Assembly: GCA_963920705.1 (NCBI GenBank)
Contig: CAWUCO010000199.1
Span: 62,001-126,000, forward strand
Direction: 5' to 3'
Source: Odiellus spinosus
Lineage: Eukaryota; Arthropoda; Arachnida; Opiliones; Phalangiidae
Length of the DNA: 64,000 bases
The translations under genes were made by a program, and so were the position numbers. Shown here piece by piece: positions 20,868 through 30,382 of this stretch (the stretch's first letter is position 1; each line of letters begins with the position of its first letter). A model generated the notes under the pieces. The model had not been told where the DNA came from. It saw only the letters and a list, made by a program, of their open reading frames with translations, and searched no databases.

Positions 20868-21350
20868 ATGTCGGCCGCCATCGTAGAAATGGAAATGCTA
20901 TCCGGGCGGAACAGGGTCCGATGCTTTGGACATGGCCCGGATCCGTCGGTACCACACCCATCCTCGTCTCCTGGACCTTCCCGTCGCCGTACGAGGCCAA
21001 GTACCTCCCGCCCGCCATTGCCCGGACCAACAGGCACGTCACCGCCAGCATCCATGGGCTGTCCTTCGACGGCGGTGACGTGGCCTGCGAGCGGATCGAG
21101 GCTCTCTCGAGCGCGCCACCCGTACCTCACAGTCCCTCTGGACCACCGGGCCCGAGAAGGCGCGCCTTCTAGAGGACTACCTAAACAGACCCGTGGGGGA
21201 CTTAAACGACGTCCTCTGCCCGCGCCCGACCATCGTTGACGTCACCCTTCGGTGCGGGCACCCCCACGGGTCCACCACCTCCACCCGGCCCTGCGCGACG
21301 GAGTGCGCATGGGCTAACGCCAAGTTTTTGGCGGAATACCCGCATTTTTA
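20868..21350 (+). pseudogene. GC-rich accessory ORF of unknown function
   Basis: It starts at the ATG at 20868 (MSAAIVEMEMLSGRNRVRCF) behind a TATA box. The best coding frame then appears to change: TPILVSWTFPSPYEAKYLPP and FDGGDVACERIEAL read well in the next frame, and from about 21140 a third stretch ends ECAWANAKFLAEYPHF at the TAG at 21350, after a Cys/His-containing segment (LRCGHPHG, RPCATECAW) that could bind zinc. GC content is near 65% against about 35% around it. No family is recognised. It could be a recently acquired gene, or keep its composition through function; two indels would explain the frame changes. Confidence 0.4.
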
Positions 21351-21579
21351 GTTTTTTTTTAATTATTATTGTATTGATTTTTTTTTATTTTCATTAAATT
21401 TTTGAAAACTACTTCATGCTCCCTTTTATTATATCATAAACCGACCCTAAATGGTATAAGACTACCAGTCGTCACTTTTTTACGTTTTGAAATTACTTCA
21501 TCACCCCTTTATTTACTAGAAAAATACATTAAATACTATAAGCCTATCATTCGTTTGATTCATTCAGACGTCGTTAGCC
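21351..21579. other. AT-rich spacer before the BIR gene
   Basis: T-rich and A-rich sequence with no ORF of interest. It presumably contains the terminator of the GC-rich ORF and the promoter of the BIR gene, but no clear TATA box is seen. Confidence 0.3.
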
Positions 21580-22044
21580 ATGGAAGACACCCGTCTCAGA
21601 TATGGCTCGTTCTTTGACTATCCCCACATACGCGTGTCGCAGTTGTTAATGGCTAAAGCCGGGTTTTTCTATCTTAAGAAAGGGGGTGATACTGTCGAGT
21701 GTTTCGAGTGCCACGGTCGGCTTCAAAATTGGAAGATCACCGACGACCCTTTATTTGAGCATAAAGAAAAATTTCCTCACTGCGCATTTATTCGCAGCAT
21801 CACCCTGGACGGTGAAGGTAGAGCAGCTGACGAGACGGGGAAATATCAGAAGCCCGTCTGTATAATAGATGAACGGGCCGAAAACCACGAAAGCTACCAC
21901 TTGAAACCTCCCGTCGTCAAAGAGAAGTCGATAACGGACAATCCCCCTTTCATCACGGTCCGCGCTTCCAGGAGGGAAGTTGAAAAACTCGTATTGGCAT
22001 ATCACGTAAAGAAAATAATAAATAATGGGCAAGGTTCGTTTTGA
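21580..22044 (+). CDS. BIR-domain protein (inhibitor-of-apoptosis type)
   Basis: The ATG at 21580 lies in a good context (GCCATGG) and opens an intact 154-residue frame. Residues 8-72 form one baculoviral IAP repeat: YGSFFDYPH, AKAGFFYLKKGGDTVECFEC, W51, DDPLFEHKEKFPHC. Zinc ligands are C41, C44, H61 and C68, exactly CX2CX16HX6C. IAP proteins bind caspases or IAP antagonists and block cell death; viral versions keep the host cell alive during replication. No RING finger follows; the C-terminal 80 residues are unfamiliar. Lying between the Polinton protease and the PC4-like paralog, it is best read as a captured accessory gene. A single-BIR, RING-less form could also be a regulator rather than a direct caspase inhibitor. 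Confidence 0.85.
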   Translation: MEDTRLRYGSFFDYPHIRVSQLLMAKAGFFYLKKGGDTVECFECHGRLQNWKITDDPLFEHKEKFPHCAFIRSITLDGEGRAADETGKYQKPVCIIDERAENHESYHLKPPVVKEKSITDNPPFITVRASRREVEKLVLAYHVKKIINNGQGSF

Positions 22045-22129
22045 CGATTTTGTAACGACTTATTACGTAAGTTCCGAAGCGGGCAAATTACGATATACGC
22101 GACGCCATGAGATTTCGGTACCGGATTAA
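22025..22129 (+). CDS. Possible 34-aa ORF overlapping the BIR gene
   Basis: An ATG at 22025 (MGKVRFDDFVTTYYVSSEAG) overlaps the BIR stop by 20 bp and ends at the TAA at 22129. Overlapping starts are used repeatedly in this element, which is the only reason to list it; it may be chance. Confidence 0.2.
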   Translation: MGKVRFDDFVTTYYVSSEAGKLRYTRRHEISVPD

Positions 22130-22363
22130 AAAAACTGAGGTATTGTTACAAACTGTATTAAACTCTATGATATTTCGGTATCGTACGACACAACTGGAAC
22201 TATTGCTAACCCCCCTCCTCTCTAACAGACTTGCTAAAACTCGCCCAAACATGAAATCAGGGGGGTAAATTCCCACCCCCACTACAATACCCTAAGACCC
22301 TCGGTACGAAAAATCTTCAAATCATTTCCCTTCTACGTTCAAAACAGCTAACACGGTCAAAAT

Positions 22364-23119
22364 ATGCTCTCGAATCGAAGCCAAAAACGCGGAATTTCAG
22401 ACGGTCCATCGTCGAGCGGAACCCGGGATCGAGGAATTATCGACGGACCACCGCGCTGTCAAAAACATCGCAAAATTGAATCGCCTAAAAAACTGAACTC
22501 GAGATTCCCTCTCGGTAAAAACTTGTACGTAACTTTCGGGCTGATAAACTACGATCGTTCGAATTATTTATTTGCCGAGTCGACTCACTGGTCGGATTCT
22601 CTATTCCACTTAACGCCTGGGAAAAGCTGATGGAAAATTACGGGATCCTTCTCAAGGTGACTAAAACTACAGACGGCTCATCGTGCGAACTATTTCTGGA
22701 CGAACAAGACGAACAGTTCTTCTACGCCATGTCCGACCGCTCCGGGATCACATTCACCCTATCCGGGGATATCGACCAAAAATTCAAAATCACTTGCGAA
22801 GAAGCGGAACTCCTCAAGGATGAAATGTGTCTCATAAACGAACATATTGGTATACTGAAATTAAACGCTAAAGCCATTGGCTGTATGTTTGGCGCCGTGG
22901 ATTGTTTCTTTACACGAATCCCTGTTTACTAAGAGCTATATACGCGGCAGCACCTCTACATGGGAATCAAGCGAGCAAAAATTTGATGAAATAATCAATT
23001 ATATTACGAATTACGTAAGCATGAGCGAAATTTTAAAGAAATTTAACGAGCGGTTAGCCGCGCGCGAATGTACGTACTCTTTAAGAGCCGATAATTTGTT
23101 TATGCTGGTATTCTCATAA
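22364..23119 (+). pseudogene. PC4/p15-like accessory protein, copy 2, frameshifted
   Basis: Paralog of the gene at 11369-12216. Shared landmarks in the same order: KKLNSRFPLGKNLYVTFG (22485), a Trp-containing LTP-x-WEKL segment near 22615, KITCEEAELLKDEMCLINEH-type helix with IGILKLNAK, and a C-terminal stretch with FDEIINYITNYV and YSLRADNLFML. The frame changes near 22618 and again near 22920. AATAAA follows at 23176. The N-terminal part is Arg/Ser/Gly-rich with a repeated RGIxDGP motif. As for copy 1, the PC4-like reading (single-stranded-DNA-binding transcription cofactor) rests on pattern only; the paralogy itself is clear. Confidence 0.6.
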
Positions 23120-23230
23120 CGACGCCATCTAAAAGAAGCCTTGAGTTGTGCCATTAAACATTTGTAATAACTTTGAATAAAAAAAATGATTTTTGTGAGA
23201 CTTTGTCTTTGAAACGGTGGTTTTTATTTA

Positions 23231-23322
23231 TGCTGAAGCCGATTTTAAGCCTATCTTTTTCTAGCCGCCGACCTACCGGGGCTGGTATAGCTGAAGCCGA
23301 TTTTAAGCCTATCTTTTTCTAG
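23231..23322. repeat. Direct repeat of 33 bp
   Basis: GCTGAAGCCGATTTTAAGCC followed by TATCTTTTTCTAG occurs at about 23231 and again at 23290, separated by a GC-rich spacer. Confidence 0.8.
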
Positions 23323-23449
23323 GACACCTAAAGGGTGAGACACAGTAGAAGCCGGAGGGTACCAGAATGTTACCCGTTGGGAGATTTTAGGGGGACCGGT
23401 AGGGGGCAAGAGTGCTCCCTACCGGCCCCCCTCCGTAGAGGGGATGGGG

Positions 23450-23645
23450 GTAGAAAAGGTGGTAAAAAGTGCTGGCGATATACGGATTTGGTGGGTGGGG
23501 GCGGGGGGAGTGAAAAAGTGCCGGCTATATACGGATTTGGGGGGAAGGGGGGGTAAAAAGTGCTGGCGATATACGGATTTTGGGGGGGAAGGGGGGGGGT
23601 CTGCAGGCGATATACCGATTCGAAGGGGCGCAGCCGCCCCTTGAG
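23450..23645. repeat. G-rich tandem repeat, about 55-60 bp units
   Basis: Four units share GTGCTGGCGATATACGGATTT followed by runs of 5-9 G. The last unit reads CTGCAGGCGATATACCGATT and contains the 31-bp inverted match to the left edge of the element. The G runs could form quadruplexes. Confidence 0.75.
23595..23625 (-). repeat. 31-bp inverted match, right member
   Basis: Exact reverse complement of 7283-7313; together they bracket the Polinton gene set at a distance of 16.3 kb. Confidence 0.85.
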
Positions 23646-23939
23646 CCGCAGCCTCTGGTATAGAGAAAACCGGGAAACTATTCGAAGAGCGGATAAATTT
23701 TATATTTCATGTCAACGTTATTAATCAAAAATTTATTCATTTTACAGACGTCAAAGGGGGGCAACCCGATCATTACGATTGTTCGTGAATTATCGGTTCT
23801 ATGCTTTCTGTGCTTCATACCCGTATTATCGTCAATATATAATTCATCGCCTGTCAGGCTGTCACGAATTTATCTTTGTAATACATTTGTAGCCGCAATT
23901 GGGTTTTTTTTTCGCGTCTTCTCAGTAACTTAAATGCGC
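23646..23939. other. Spacer between two Polinton remnants
   Basis: AT-rich, no supported gene. The frame at 23709-23933 has no motif. Confidence 0.3.
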
Positions 23940-24314
23940 AGTCGTATAGCCCGAGTAAGGGAAAACAGTGTTCAAGGACTGAACGGGATATCATTAAACG
24001 AGACTTCCCCTTGAGAGAACAGAGCACATTGCGTTATATTTAACGGGGCCTACTTTGGGGGTGGCCGCCGTAATATCCACCCACGAGCCGTTGGCATTTT
24101 GCTGTACCATTTTAGCTTCAATTTTAAATTTGGTTTTTGTTAAATCAGTGTAGTTTCCGTCGTTACCCGGTATAAAAAACTCCAGCGGACCTCCATCAGT
24201 GATCGTATTAATAGTTTTAAACTCTACATCGTTACTTCCTACGATATTGTAATTACTAAGGGGTTCAGAGAACAAATCTAATTCCGACATCATTTCTTCC
24301 ATCGTGAAGACCAA
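23940..24314 (-). pseudogene. Major capsid protein N-terminus of a second Polinton
   Basis: The ATG at 24314 is followed by EEMMSELDLFSEPLSNYNIV, then GGPLEFFIPGNDGNYTDLTK, then an AKMVQQNANGSW block and VGPVK: the classical Polinton capsid start (SELDLF-P, GPIEF-I-G-YIDL). It is clearly distinct from the capsid gene at 18901, so it is another lineage. About 105 residues remain; the frame changes near 24010 and similarity ends near 23940, so about three quarters of the gene is missing. The neighbouring minus-strand ORFs at 24771-25662 probably belong to the same remnant. Confidence 0.8.
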
Positions 24315-24416
24315 CTGAAATCTTAATCAACTAACACTCTTCTTTTCATTGTAAAAAATATTTTTTCCTTCTTTTAATCTTTTTCTTTCGACCAATAGAT
24401 GATACTATAAAATAAC

Positions 24417-24598
24417 TTGGTCGCAACCTTAAAAAAAAGGTACATTCCCCCAAAAACAGGTTCTATTTATCGGCAATTTTTGTTGGTTCCAAGGTTGAGA
24501 AAGTCCTATACGTTGTCCCAACCTTGGAAAAAGGGTACATCTCCCCCCGAAACGGGTTCTCTTTAACGGCAATTTTTGTTGATTTCAAGGTTGAGTAC
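24417..24598. repeat. Tandem duplication, about 90-bp units
   Basis: Both units run from CAACCTT through GGTACAT, CCCCC and CGGCAATTTTTGTTG to CAAGGTTGAG. It occupies the space between the capsid and penton-like ORFs where a minor capsid gene is expected, and is non-coding. Confidence 0.75.
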
Positions 24599-24770
24599 TT
24601 CCCATTTTATAATATTATCTATTCTCTTTCGTTTACCTTATTTTTATTTTCGCTTCGGAATCTGTAGTGATATTAATATCAATCACGTTAAAATTAGAGA
24701 CGCGTAGCGGGTAGTAATTGATGGGATTACAAATTATATTATGAGGTATATTATCCTTATTGTTTTCTGG

Positions 24771-25217
24771 TCAACTAATTATTCGAATTAAGCCGCCCCA
24801 AGCGTCACCTATCAACTGCGGATAGATGAGGTTAGTATGAATCAATAAACTCATGATCCCCCTATTTATATCAGCAACGAATTGACCATCTGTATTATTA
24901 ACCAGATACTTATCAATGAGATTATCGTCGAAACCTAACATCTTTCCTAACCCGCGGTTGTCTTGACTAAATTTAACGGAAAAAATATCCAAATATTCTC
25001 GTTGTTCTGGCGTTAATTCATCATCCGGGATGTTATAGATTCCTACACCACATTTAAGCTTTACGGTTCCGTTTTTATTATGTTTAAACGCAAAGTAAAG
25101 AGGAATTCGATTCGGTAAACAACGTAGCATTTCGTCTAAAACCGCTTCTATACTTTCGTACGAGCCGCGCGTTGAAGAATACGTTTCAGTTTCAATTATT
25201 ATCGTATCTTTACTCAT
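24771..25217 (-). CDS. Penton-like C-terminal ORF of the second Polinton
   Basis: 148 residues, intact. Late landmarks match the penton family: GKMLGFDDN, then GQFVADINRGIMSLLIHTNL, then IYPQLIGDAWGGLIRIIS, equivalent to the LYVYCDLV..VGDT..PLLRIV block. The N-terminal 60 residues correspond to the strand region before the LGF motif. It ends in the middle of the usual protein, so it may be truncated or a short variant. Its ATG overlaps the previous stop (ATGAGTAA at 25217-25210). Confidence 0.6.
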   Translation of the reverse strand: MSKDTIIIETETYSSTRGSYESIEAVLDEMLRCLPNRIPLYFAFKHNKNGTVKLKCGVGIYNIPDDELTPEQREYLDIFSVKFSQDNRGLGKMLGFDDNLIDKYLVNNTDGQFVADINRGIMSLLIHTNLIYPQLIGDAWGGLIRIIS

Positions 25218-25662
25218 CTATTTTAAGCATCGCATCATCCAACTTCACTTTATATCTAATCTGGATAGGAGGAATCTTTCTTAGATCTATTTCTGTAACT
25301 TTGCGATCTACGGCTCTAAATGTATAGATTCGTCTACCAGTGAACCACTCATTAGTCTGCTCAGGTGGTACGCCTAATACATCGGCATACTGGTGCGGGA
25401 ATTTAACAGCTACACCAGTGTCACTCGTTTTAACAGTAAATTGTTTACCCTGAATTGTGGGTATTAAAAAAAATTTAACTTTGTCTTGCGCACCACTTTT
25501 TTCTTCACCCTTAACTAAAATATCTAACAATCGATAGTAGATAAACATATCAACATGTTTCTCACCCTTAATCAAACCCCTTTTGAATGATGGGGATTCT
25601 CTATCGAGGTCACGGGTGCTTTTAACCTTTACCCTTTGACTTTTTTTTGAACTTTTTGACAT
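25210..25662 (-). CDS. Penton-block ORF of the second Polinton, upstream partner
   Basis: 150 residues, intact, starting MSKSSKKSQRVKVKSTRDLD. It has a basic N-terminus, then FLIPTIQGKQFTVKTSDTGV, FPHQYADVLGV and WFTGRRIYTFRAVDRKVTEI. The sequence of beta-strand-like segments and an LGV/LGF motif before a polar loop resembles the early penton domain. This is a weak inference; it could be a separate structural protein. It overlaps the next ORF by 8 bp. Confidence 0.4.
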   Translation of the reverse strand: MSKSSKKSQRVKVKSTRDLDRESPSFKRGLIKGEKHVDMFIYYRLLDILVKGEEKSGAQDKVKFFLIPTIQGKQFTVKTSDTGVAVKFPHQYADVLGVPPEQTNEWFTGRRIYTFRAVDRKVTEIDLRKIPPIQIRYKVKLDDAMLKIDE

Positions 25663-26757
25663 TTTTGACCTTTAACCTTTCACCTTTCACCTTTGACATA
25701 GCCCTTTGGTGTCGTAATGGCTCTGTAAAACAGGTTTGCCCTCCTGGAGGTGGCTTATCAACTACTGCCATACATATACGGAAGTCCCTTTAAAGTTTTT
25801 ACTGACCATCTCAGTCTTACATGGCTCATGAATATTAAACACCACCATGGCAGACTTATTAGGTGGTCGCCACTTTTACTAGAATTAAATCCTAAGATAG
25901 AATTTAGGCCTGGTAGAAAAAACGGAGACGCCGACGCCTTGTCTCGCCTACCATATCAAGAATACACCTTAAATCGGGAAAACGAACACGAAGTCTTCGA
26001 TAACATACCCGAACATAGACAACGTTCTAGTACACATCCGAAAGAAATAGAGACAAAACCACTCTTTATGATTGAAGCTATAGACTTACCGAGATAACAG
26101 CGGACCGACGCGTTTTGTAAAAACATTATTTGGTCTTTAGAACAACCGGAAACTAACACATCGCATAAAGTCAAACGAGCGGCGCGAGCATTTACCCTGG
26201 AAAAGGGAATTTTATATCGGCGAGCGAAAGGCATAGAACAATCTCATTTAGCACTAGTCGTCCCCAAGTCCCTAAGGAAAGAAGTACTCTTCAGCTGCCA
26301 TAACGACCCTACGGCAGGTCACTTAGGATTACGAAGGACGTGGAAAAAAATTCAAAGAAGGTTCTTTTGGCCGAAAATGTTCGCGACAGTAAGCAATTAC
26401 GTATTATCCTGTGCCGATTGCCAAACTAGAAAACCCCCCTCGGGACAGCCTAATGGCACGCTTCAGCCGATTCCAGTCGCACTATTTCCATTTCAACGAA
26501 TCGGCATCGATTATCTAGGGCCTTTCCAAAAATCAAATCACGAAAATAAGTATAGCCTGGTCATGACTGACTACCATACAAAATGGGTAGAGTGTCTAGC
26601 CACTAAAGATGCCACGGCTGTTAGCGCCGCCAAGGGTTTCGTCGAACAGGTGGTACTCCGGCATGGGGCCCCTGGGACCGTAGTGAGCGACCGCGGGACA
26701 CAGTTTTTAGCAGAACTAATAGAAGAGATTTTTCGATTGTTAGGAAAAAAACGAATT

Positions 26758-28337
26758 ATGCCCATTAGCGCAGTTCCCACTAGCGCAGTTCCCATTTGCG
26801 CAGTTTCCCATTAGCGCCATTCCCATTAGCGCAGTTCCTATTTGCGCAGTTTCCCATTTGCGCAGTTTCCCATTTGCGCCGTTCCCATTAGCGCCGTTCC
26901 CATTAGTGCAGTTTCCTATTAGCGCAACTTCCCATTAGCGCAGTTCCTACTAGCGCAGTTCCCACTAGCGCCATTTCCCATTTCCGCCGTTTTCCAGTAG
27001 CGCCGTGTCCCAGTAGCGCCGTTTCCCAGTAGCGCCGTTTCCCAGTAGCGCCGCTTCCCAGTAGCGCCGCTTCCCAGTAGCGCCGTGTCCCAGTAGCGCC
27101 GTTTCCCAGTAGCGCCGTTTCCCATTAGCGCTCTTTCCCTGTAGCGCCGCTTCCAAACAACTGCTATGTCCTAGATGCTAAATCCAAAAACCATGTTTTC
27201 CTGAATACCATACATTTGATTAAAAATATTATAGTTAGTTCATTTACGAAACAATACCCTCTTTCCTAAATGTTTTTAACCAAACCTTCACAAGGGCTTC
27301 CTGTTTCAGCACATATTGTCTCAAAAGAACTAACCTAACCTAACCTAACCTAAACCACAGAATCGCGTTCAAAAACGATGTTTTCTAAAAGAGCGTTAAC
27401 AAATGAGCATTACCTAAATGGCAAATTTGTAATTTAGTAGTACCACTTTGTCCTTTATTTTACCATAAAAAATAACTTGACCCCCTTTATAATTAAATAT
27501 GTAATTAAATCCGACGTAAAATTTACAAAACTGACCCACAACACGGAATACAGCAAAATCATGCAAAACTGAACAGAAACACGTACGCAAAAATGACCCT
27601 AAAACCTATTTTGTTTTTTTCCAATTTTTTCTATATTATCTGAAACTGCTAACAACACTTAAAACTAAAATGAACAACAATTATTATTAAAATTTACATG
27701 AGGAAAATAAAATCGAAAACTCTAACATATCATTTTCCGAAAGTAGGCTCGAACTCAGAATCTTCTGGCTACATGCCGTCTATGCTAAACACTCCGCTAC
27801 CGAATCACGGCAAATCATTTAAAAAAACGTTTATCTCCATATCAGAAACGGCGCAAATGGGAAACGGCACGAATGGGAAACGGCGCTACTGGGAAACTGT
27901 GCTAATGGGAAACGGCGCGAATGGGAAATGGCGCTAGTGGGAAACGGCGCGAATGGGAAATGGCGCTAGTGGGAAACCGCGCGAATGGGAAACGGCGCGA
28001 ATGGGAAACGGCGCGAATGGGAAACGGCGCGAATGGGAAACGGCGCGAATGGGAAACGGCGCGAATGGGAAACGGCGCGAATGGGAAACGGCGCGAATGG
28101 GAAACGGCGCGAATGGGAAACGGCGCTACTGGGAACTGCGCTAATAGGAACTGCGCTAATGGGAAACTGCGCAAATGGGGACGGCGCAAATGGGAACGGC
28201 GCTAATGGGAAACTGCCCTAATGGGAAATTGCGCTAATGGGAACGGCGCAAATGGGAATGGCGCTAATGGGAAAATGCGCTAATAGGAACTGCGCTAATG
28301 GGAACTGCGCTAATAGGAACGGCGCTAAAGGGCACAT
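26758..28337. mobile_element. Insertion with 16-bp minisatellite arms inside the G1 integrase
   Basis: The left arm (26758-27150) is a tandem array of CCCATTAGCGCAGTTC-type units. The right arm (27846-28337) is the reverse complement, GGCGCGAATGGGAAAC-type units, about 30 copies with the middle ones identical. The 700-bp core is AT-rich, non-coding, and contains CCTAACCTAACCTAACCTAA at about 27330. The arms give long terminal inverted repeats made only of minisatellite. The target duplication is unclear (AAAAAACGAA-like on the left, GAAAAGAACACG-like on the right). It has no ORF of its own, so it is non-autonomous. Confidence 0.75.
27328..27352 (-). repeat. Interstitial telomere-like (TTAGG)n tract
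   Basis: AACCTAACCTAACCTAACCT, i.e. about four units of CCTAA, in the core of the minisatellite-armed insertion. (TTAGG)n is the telomere repeat of most arthropods. Confidence 0.65.
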
Positions 28338-29151
28338 ACCGAAAAGAACACGTGAGGACAACGGCTTACCATCCGCGGACAAATGGTCTTTCTGAAAGAT
28401 TTAATAAAACCCTGGCAAATATGTTAAGTCAGTACGTATCAACTGATCAAAAGGATTGGGACGAAATCCTCCCCTACGTTTGCTTTGCCTATAATTCATC
28501 GAAAAACGATACTACAAGGTATTCACCGTTTTTCTCTTATACGGAAAGGAGGCTACCATCCCGCTGGACATAACATTGGACCTATCGACCGAAAACGGTC
28601 AGTCATTTCAACGAAATCTCGGGCTAATAAGAGATATCGTGCTCGAGAAAGAAAACCTTGCACAAGTCAAAAATAAGGAAAGTTACGATTCCCATCATCA
28701 AAACGATACGTTCGACGTGGGAGATCTAGTATACGTCAGAACAGCCAATAGAAAGAAAGGAAAAACGGAAAAACTGTTAGATCAGTTTCACGGCCCTTTT
28801 AGTGTTACGGAGAAATTATCATCCTTAAATTACAAAGTAGAAAATAGAACAAGAAGAAAATTAGACACCGTCCATGTCACTCGGATGAACCGCTTTATAG
28901 CAAGACACGAAGAATTGTTGTGACTACTTTGAATCGAATAGCGATAGAACGCCTGTAGGAGGGAGCCACGCACGCCTATATATGACGGGAGAGGAACCGA
29001 TGAATCGGATAAGGCCGTAAACCCCGAACAACTTCCAGTATTCCTCGACAACGAAATAAGCTGCCCCGAGAAAATAGATGCTCAAGAGCACTAGACGTCA
29101 AATCCAGCGAAACCACAAAAGAAAAGAGTACGTTTCGCAGACAATCAGACA

Positions 29152-30382
29152 ATGGTTCGTTCCGATAGCGGATACATGCCTTCTTGGAACAAAAGCAGGG
29201 AGGGTCAGTGGGAGCTTAATGATCTCCGATTTCGTAAGAATTATCGATTAACGCGTGATAAGGTGTTAGGCCTATGCGATACATTGAGGGACTCTTTACA
29301 AGGCGCTAGGAGAACGTCTTTGCCCGTCGATTTAAAAGTAAGAAATTTCTACTATAAACTTATATTCATTTTTATAAATATTCTCATAGCAAAATTATAT
29401 TATTTAGATACTCATCGCTTTGCGATTTTATGCTAGAGAAAGTTACCAATTAGACGTAGCCCAAAATACATTTCTCGGAGTTAGCCAGTCTAGCGTGAGC
29501 CGATGTTTAAAAGAAGTTACATTGGCGATCAATGAAACTTTAGTACCATTGTACATAAATTTTCCAAGGACGGAGGTTCAAAAAACTGCTGTTAAATTGA
29601 GGTTCCAAGAGGAGTGAAATTTCCCCGGCACAACTGGGGCTATAGATTGCACACATGTGGCAATTGTTGCGCCAGCCAACACTAATCAAGCTTATCCGGA
29701 GTACATCTTTGTTAACCGAAAATCGTATCATTCCATGAATGTTCAGTTGGCAATTATTAATTTATAATTACACGTACTGTCTAAAAGGAAGTACAATGGA
29801 ATTTTTTTTCTAGATTTGCGACTATGATTTACAAAATTTCCGGGTTCTACCCATGATTCTTATATTTTTGGACAATCTATCGTAATGGAACATTAAATGA
29901 CTCTTGGCTAATTGGTAAAACTTGTTTTTCTTTTTTTTTTAATTTGGCCTAATTTTTAATTTTATATATTTCGAGGGGATAGAAGTTATGGATGAACTCC
30001 TTGGTTATTGGTCACAATATTAGACTCGCCAGAAAACAATAATGAATCTCGTTTCATGGAAGCCTTTTTAAAGGCCCGATGCACTATTGAAAGGTGCAAT
30101 GGCTGTTTGAAGCAGCGCTTTCGGTGTTTGCTGAAGGCTAGGGCTCTTCACTATGAACCACCATTTGCAGCAAAAATAATCATGGCATGTTGTGTTTTGC
30201 ACCATATGTGTATTTTAAATGGCTTTGGTGATAATTGGGACCTTGAAAGGGAGGAAGATGGTGAGGCCCAATTTGTCGAGGCGGACCGACCCCACCCAGT
30301 CATTGATGCTCCTCGCAATGGAAATTATAATCCCCTTGGCCAAAGGGTACGTAGAGCGGTAGTTCGAAGATTCCGTGAGTAA
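29152..30382 (+). pseudogene. PIF/Harbinger transposase (HARBI1-like)
   Basis: Exon 1 (to 29337) and exon 2 (from 29408) flank a 70-bp GTAAGA..TTTAG intron; they join in phase (DLK then ILIALRFYARESYQLDVAQN). Landmarks follow the HARBI1 layout: FLGVSQSSVSRCLKEV, GAIDCTHVAIVAPANT with the first Asp, VNRKSYHSMNVQL, a FPGSTHDSYIFGQ stretch near 29835, GDRSYG with the second Asp near 29980, and IERCNGCLKQRFRCLLKARA with the Glu, ending VRRAVVRRFRE. A TGA at 29615 and frame changes between 29760 and 29990 break it; a second intron with a TTTTTTTCTAG acceptor at about 29812 is likely. Family role: cut-and-paste transposition with 3-bp TSDs. Confidence 0.8.

Larger units (their letters stand above)
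7265..23645. mobile_element. Decayed Polinton/Maverick (adintovirus-like) element
   Basis: The segment holds the Polinton core set: protein-primed DNA polymerase B on the minus strand, and packaging ATPase, integrase, penton, minor capsid, major capsid and protease genes on the plus strand. Accessory genes (BIR protein, PC4-like pair, GC-rich ORFs) fill the rest. Roughly 16 kb between the inverted 31-bp matches fits the 15-20 kb usual for the class. Most core genes are broken, so the copy cannot be autonomous. Edges are inferred from the inverted match and gene content; the expected AGT..ACT termini and 6-bp target duplication were not identified. Confidence 0.8.
25725..28923 (+). mobile_element. 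Ty3/Gypsy retrotransposon remnant (G1), pol 3' half
   Basis: RNase H end (25750-26097: YGSPFKVFTDHLSLTWLMN, then RPGRKNGDADALSRLP), integrase core (26377-26756: RIGIDYLGPF, VVSDRGTQF) and, after an insertion, the rest of the integrase (28340-28923: TTAYHPRTNGLSERFNKTL, then GDLVYVRTANRKKGK, KLDTVHVTRMNRF). The catalytic D, D and E are all visible, but the D,D and E parts are separated by 1.6 kb of foreign DNA. gag, protease and most of reverse transcriptase are missing on the left, where the element abuts the Polinton remnant. No LTR was recognised. No MBD-like domain follows its integrase, unlike G2-G4. Confidence 0.85.

Noticed and set aside
26919-27156. Minus-strand ORFs rich in GNGATGKRRYWE
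   Set aside because: Same minisatellite artefact in the left arm.
27902-28221. Long overlapping ORFs on both strands (78-95 aa)
   Set aside because: They are translations of the 16-bp repeat (period 16 keeps frames open) and encode no real protein.
27846-28337. Regular short repeats suggesting a CRISPR array
   Set aside because: Units are contiguous 16-bp minisatellite without spacers, and the context is a eukaryotic transposon.
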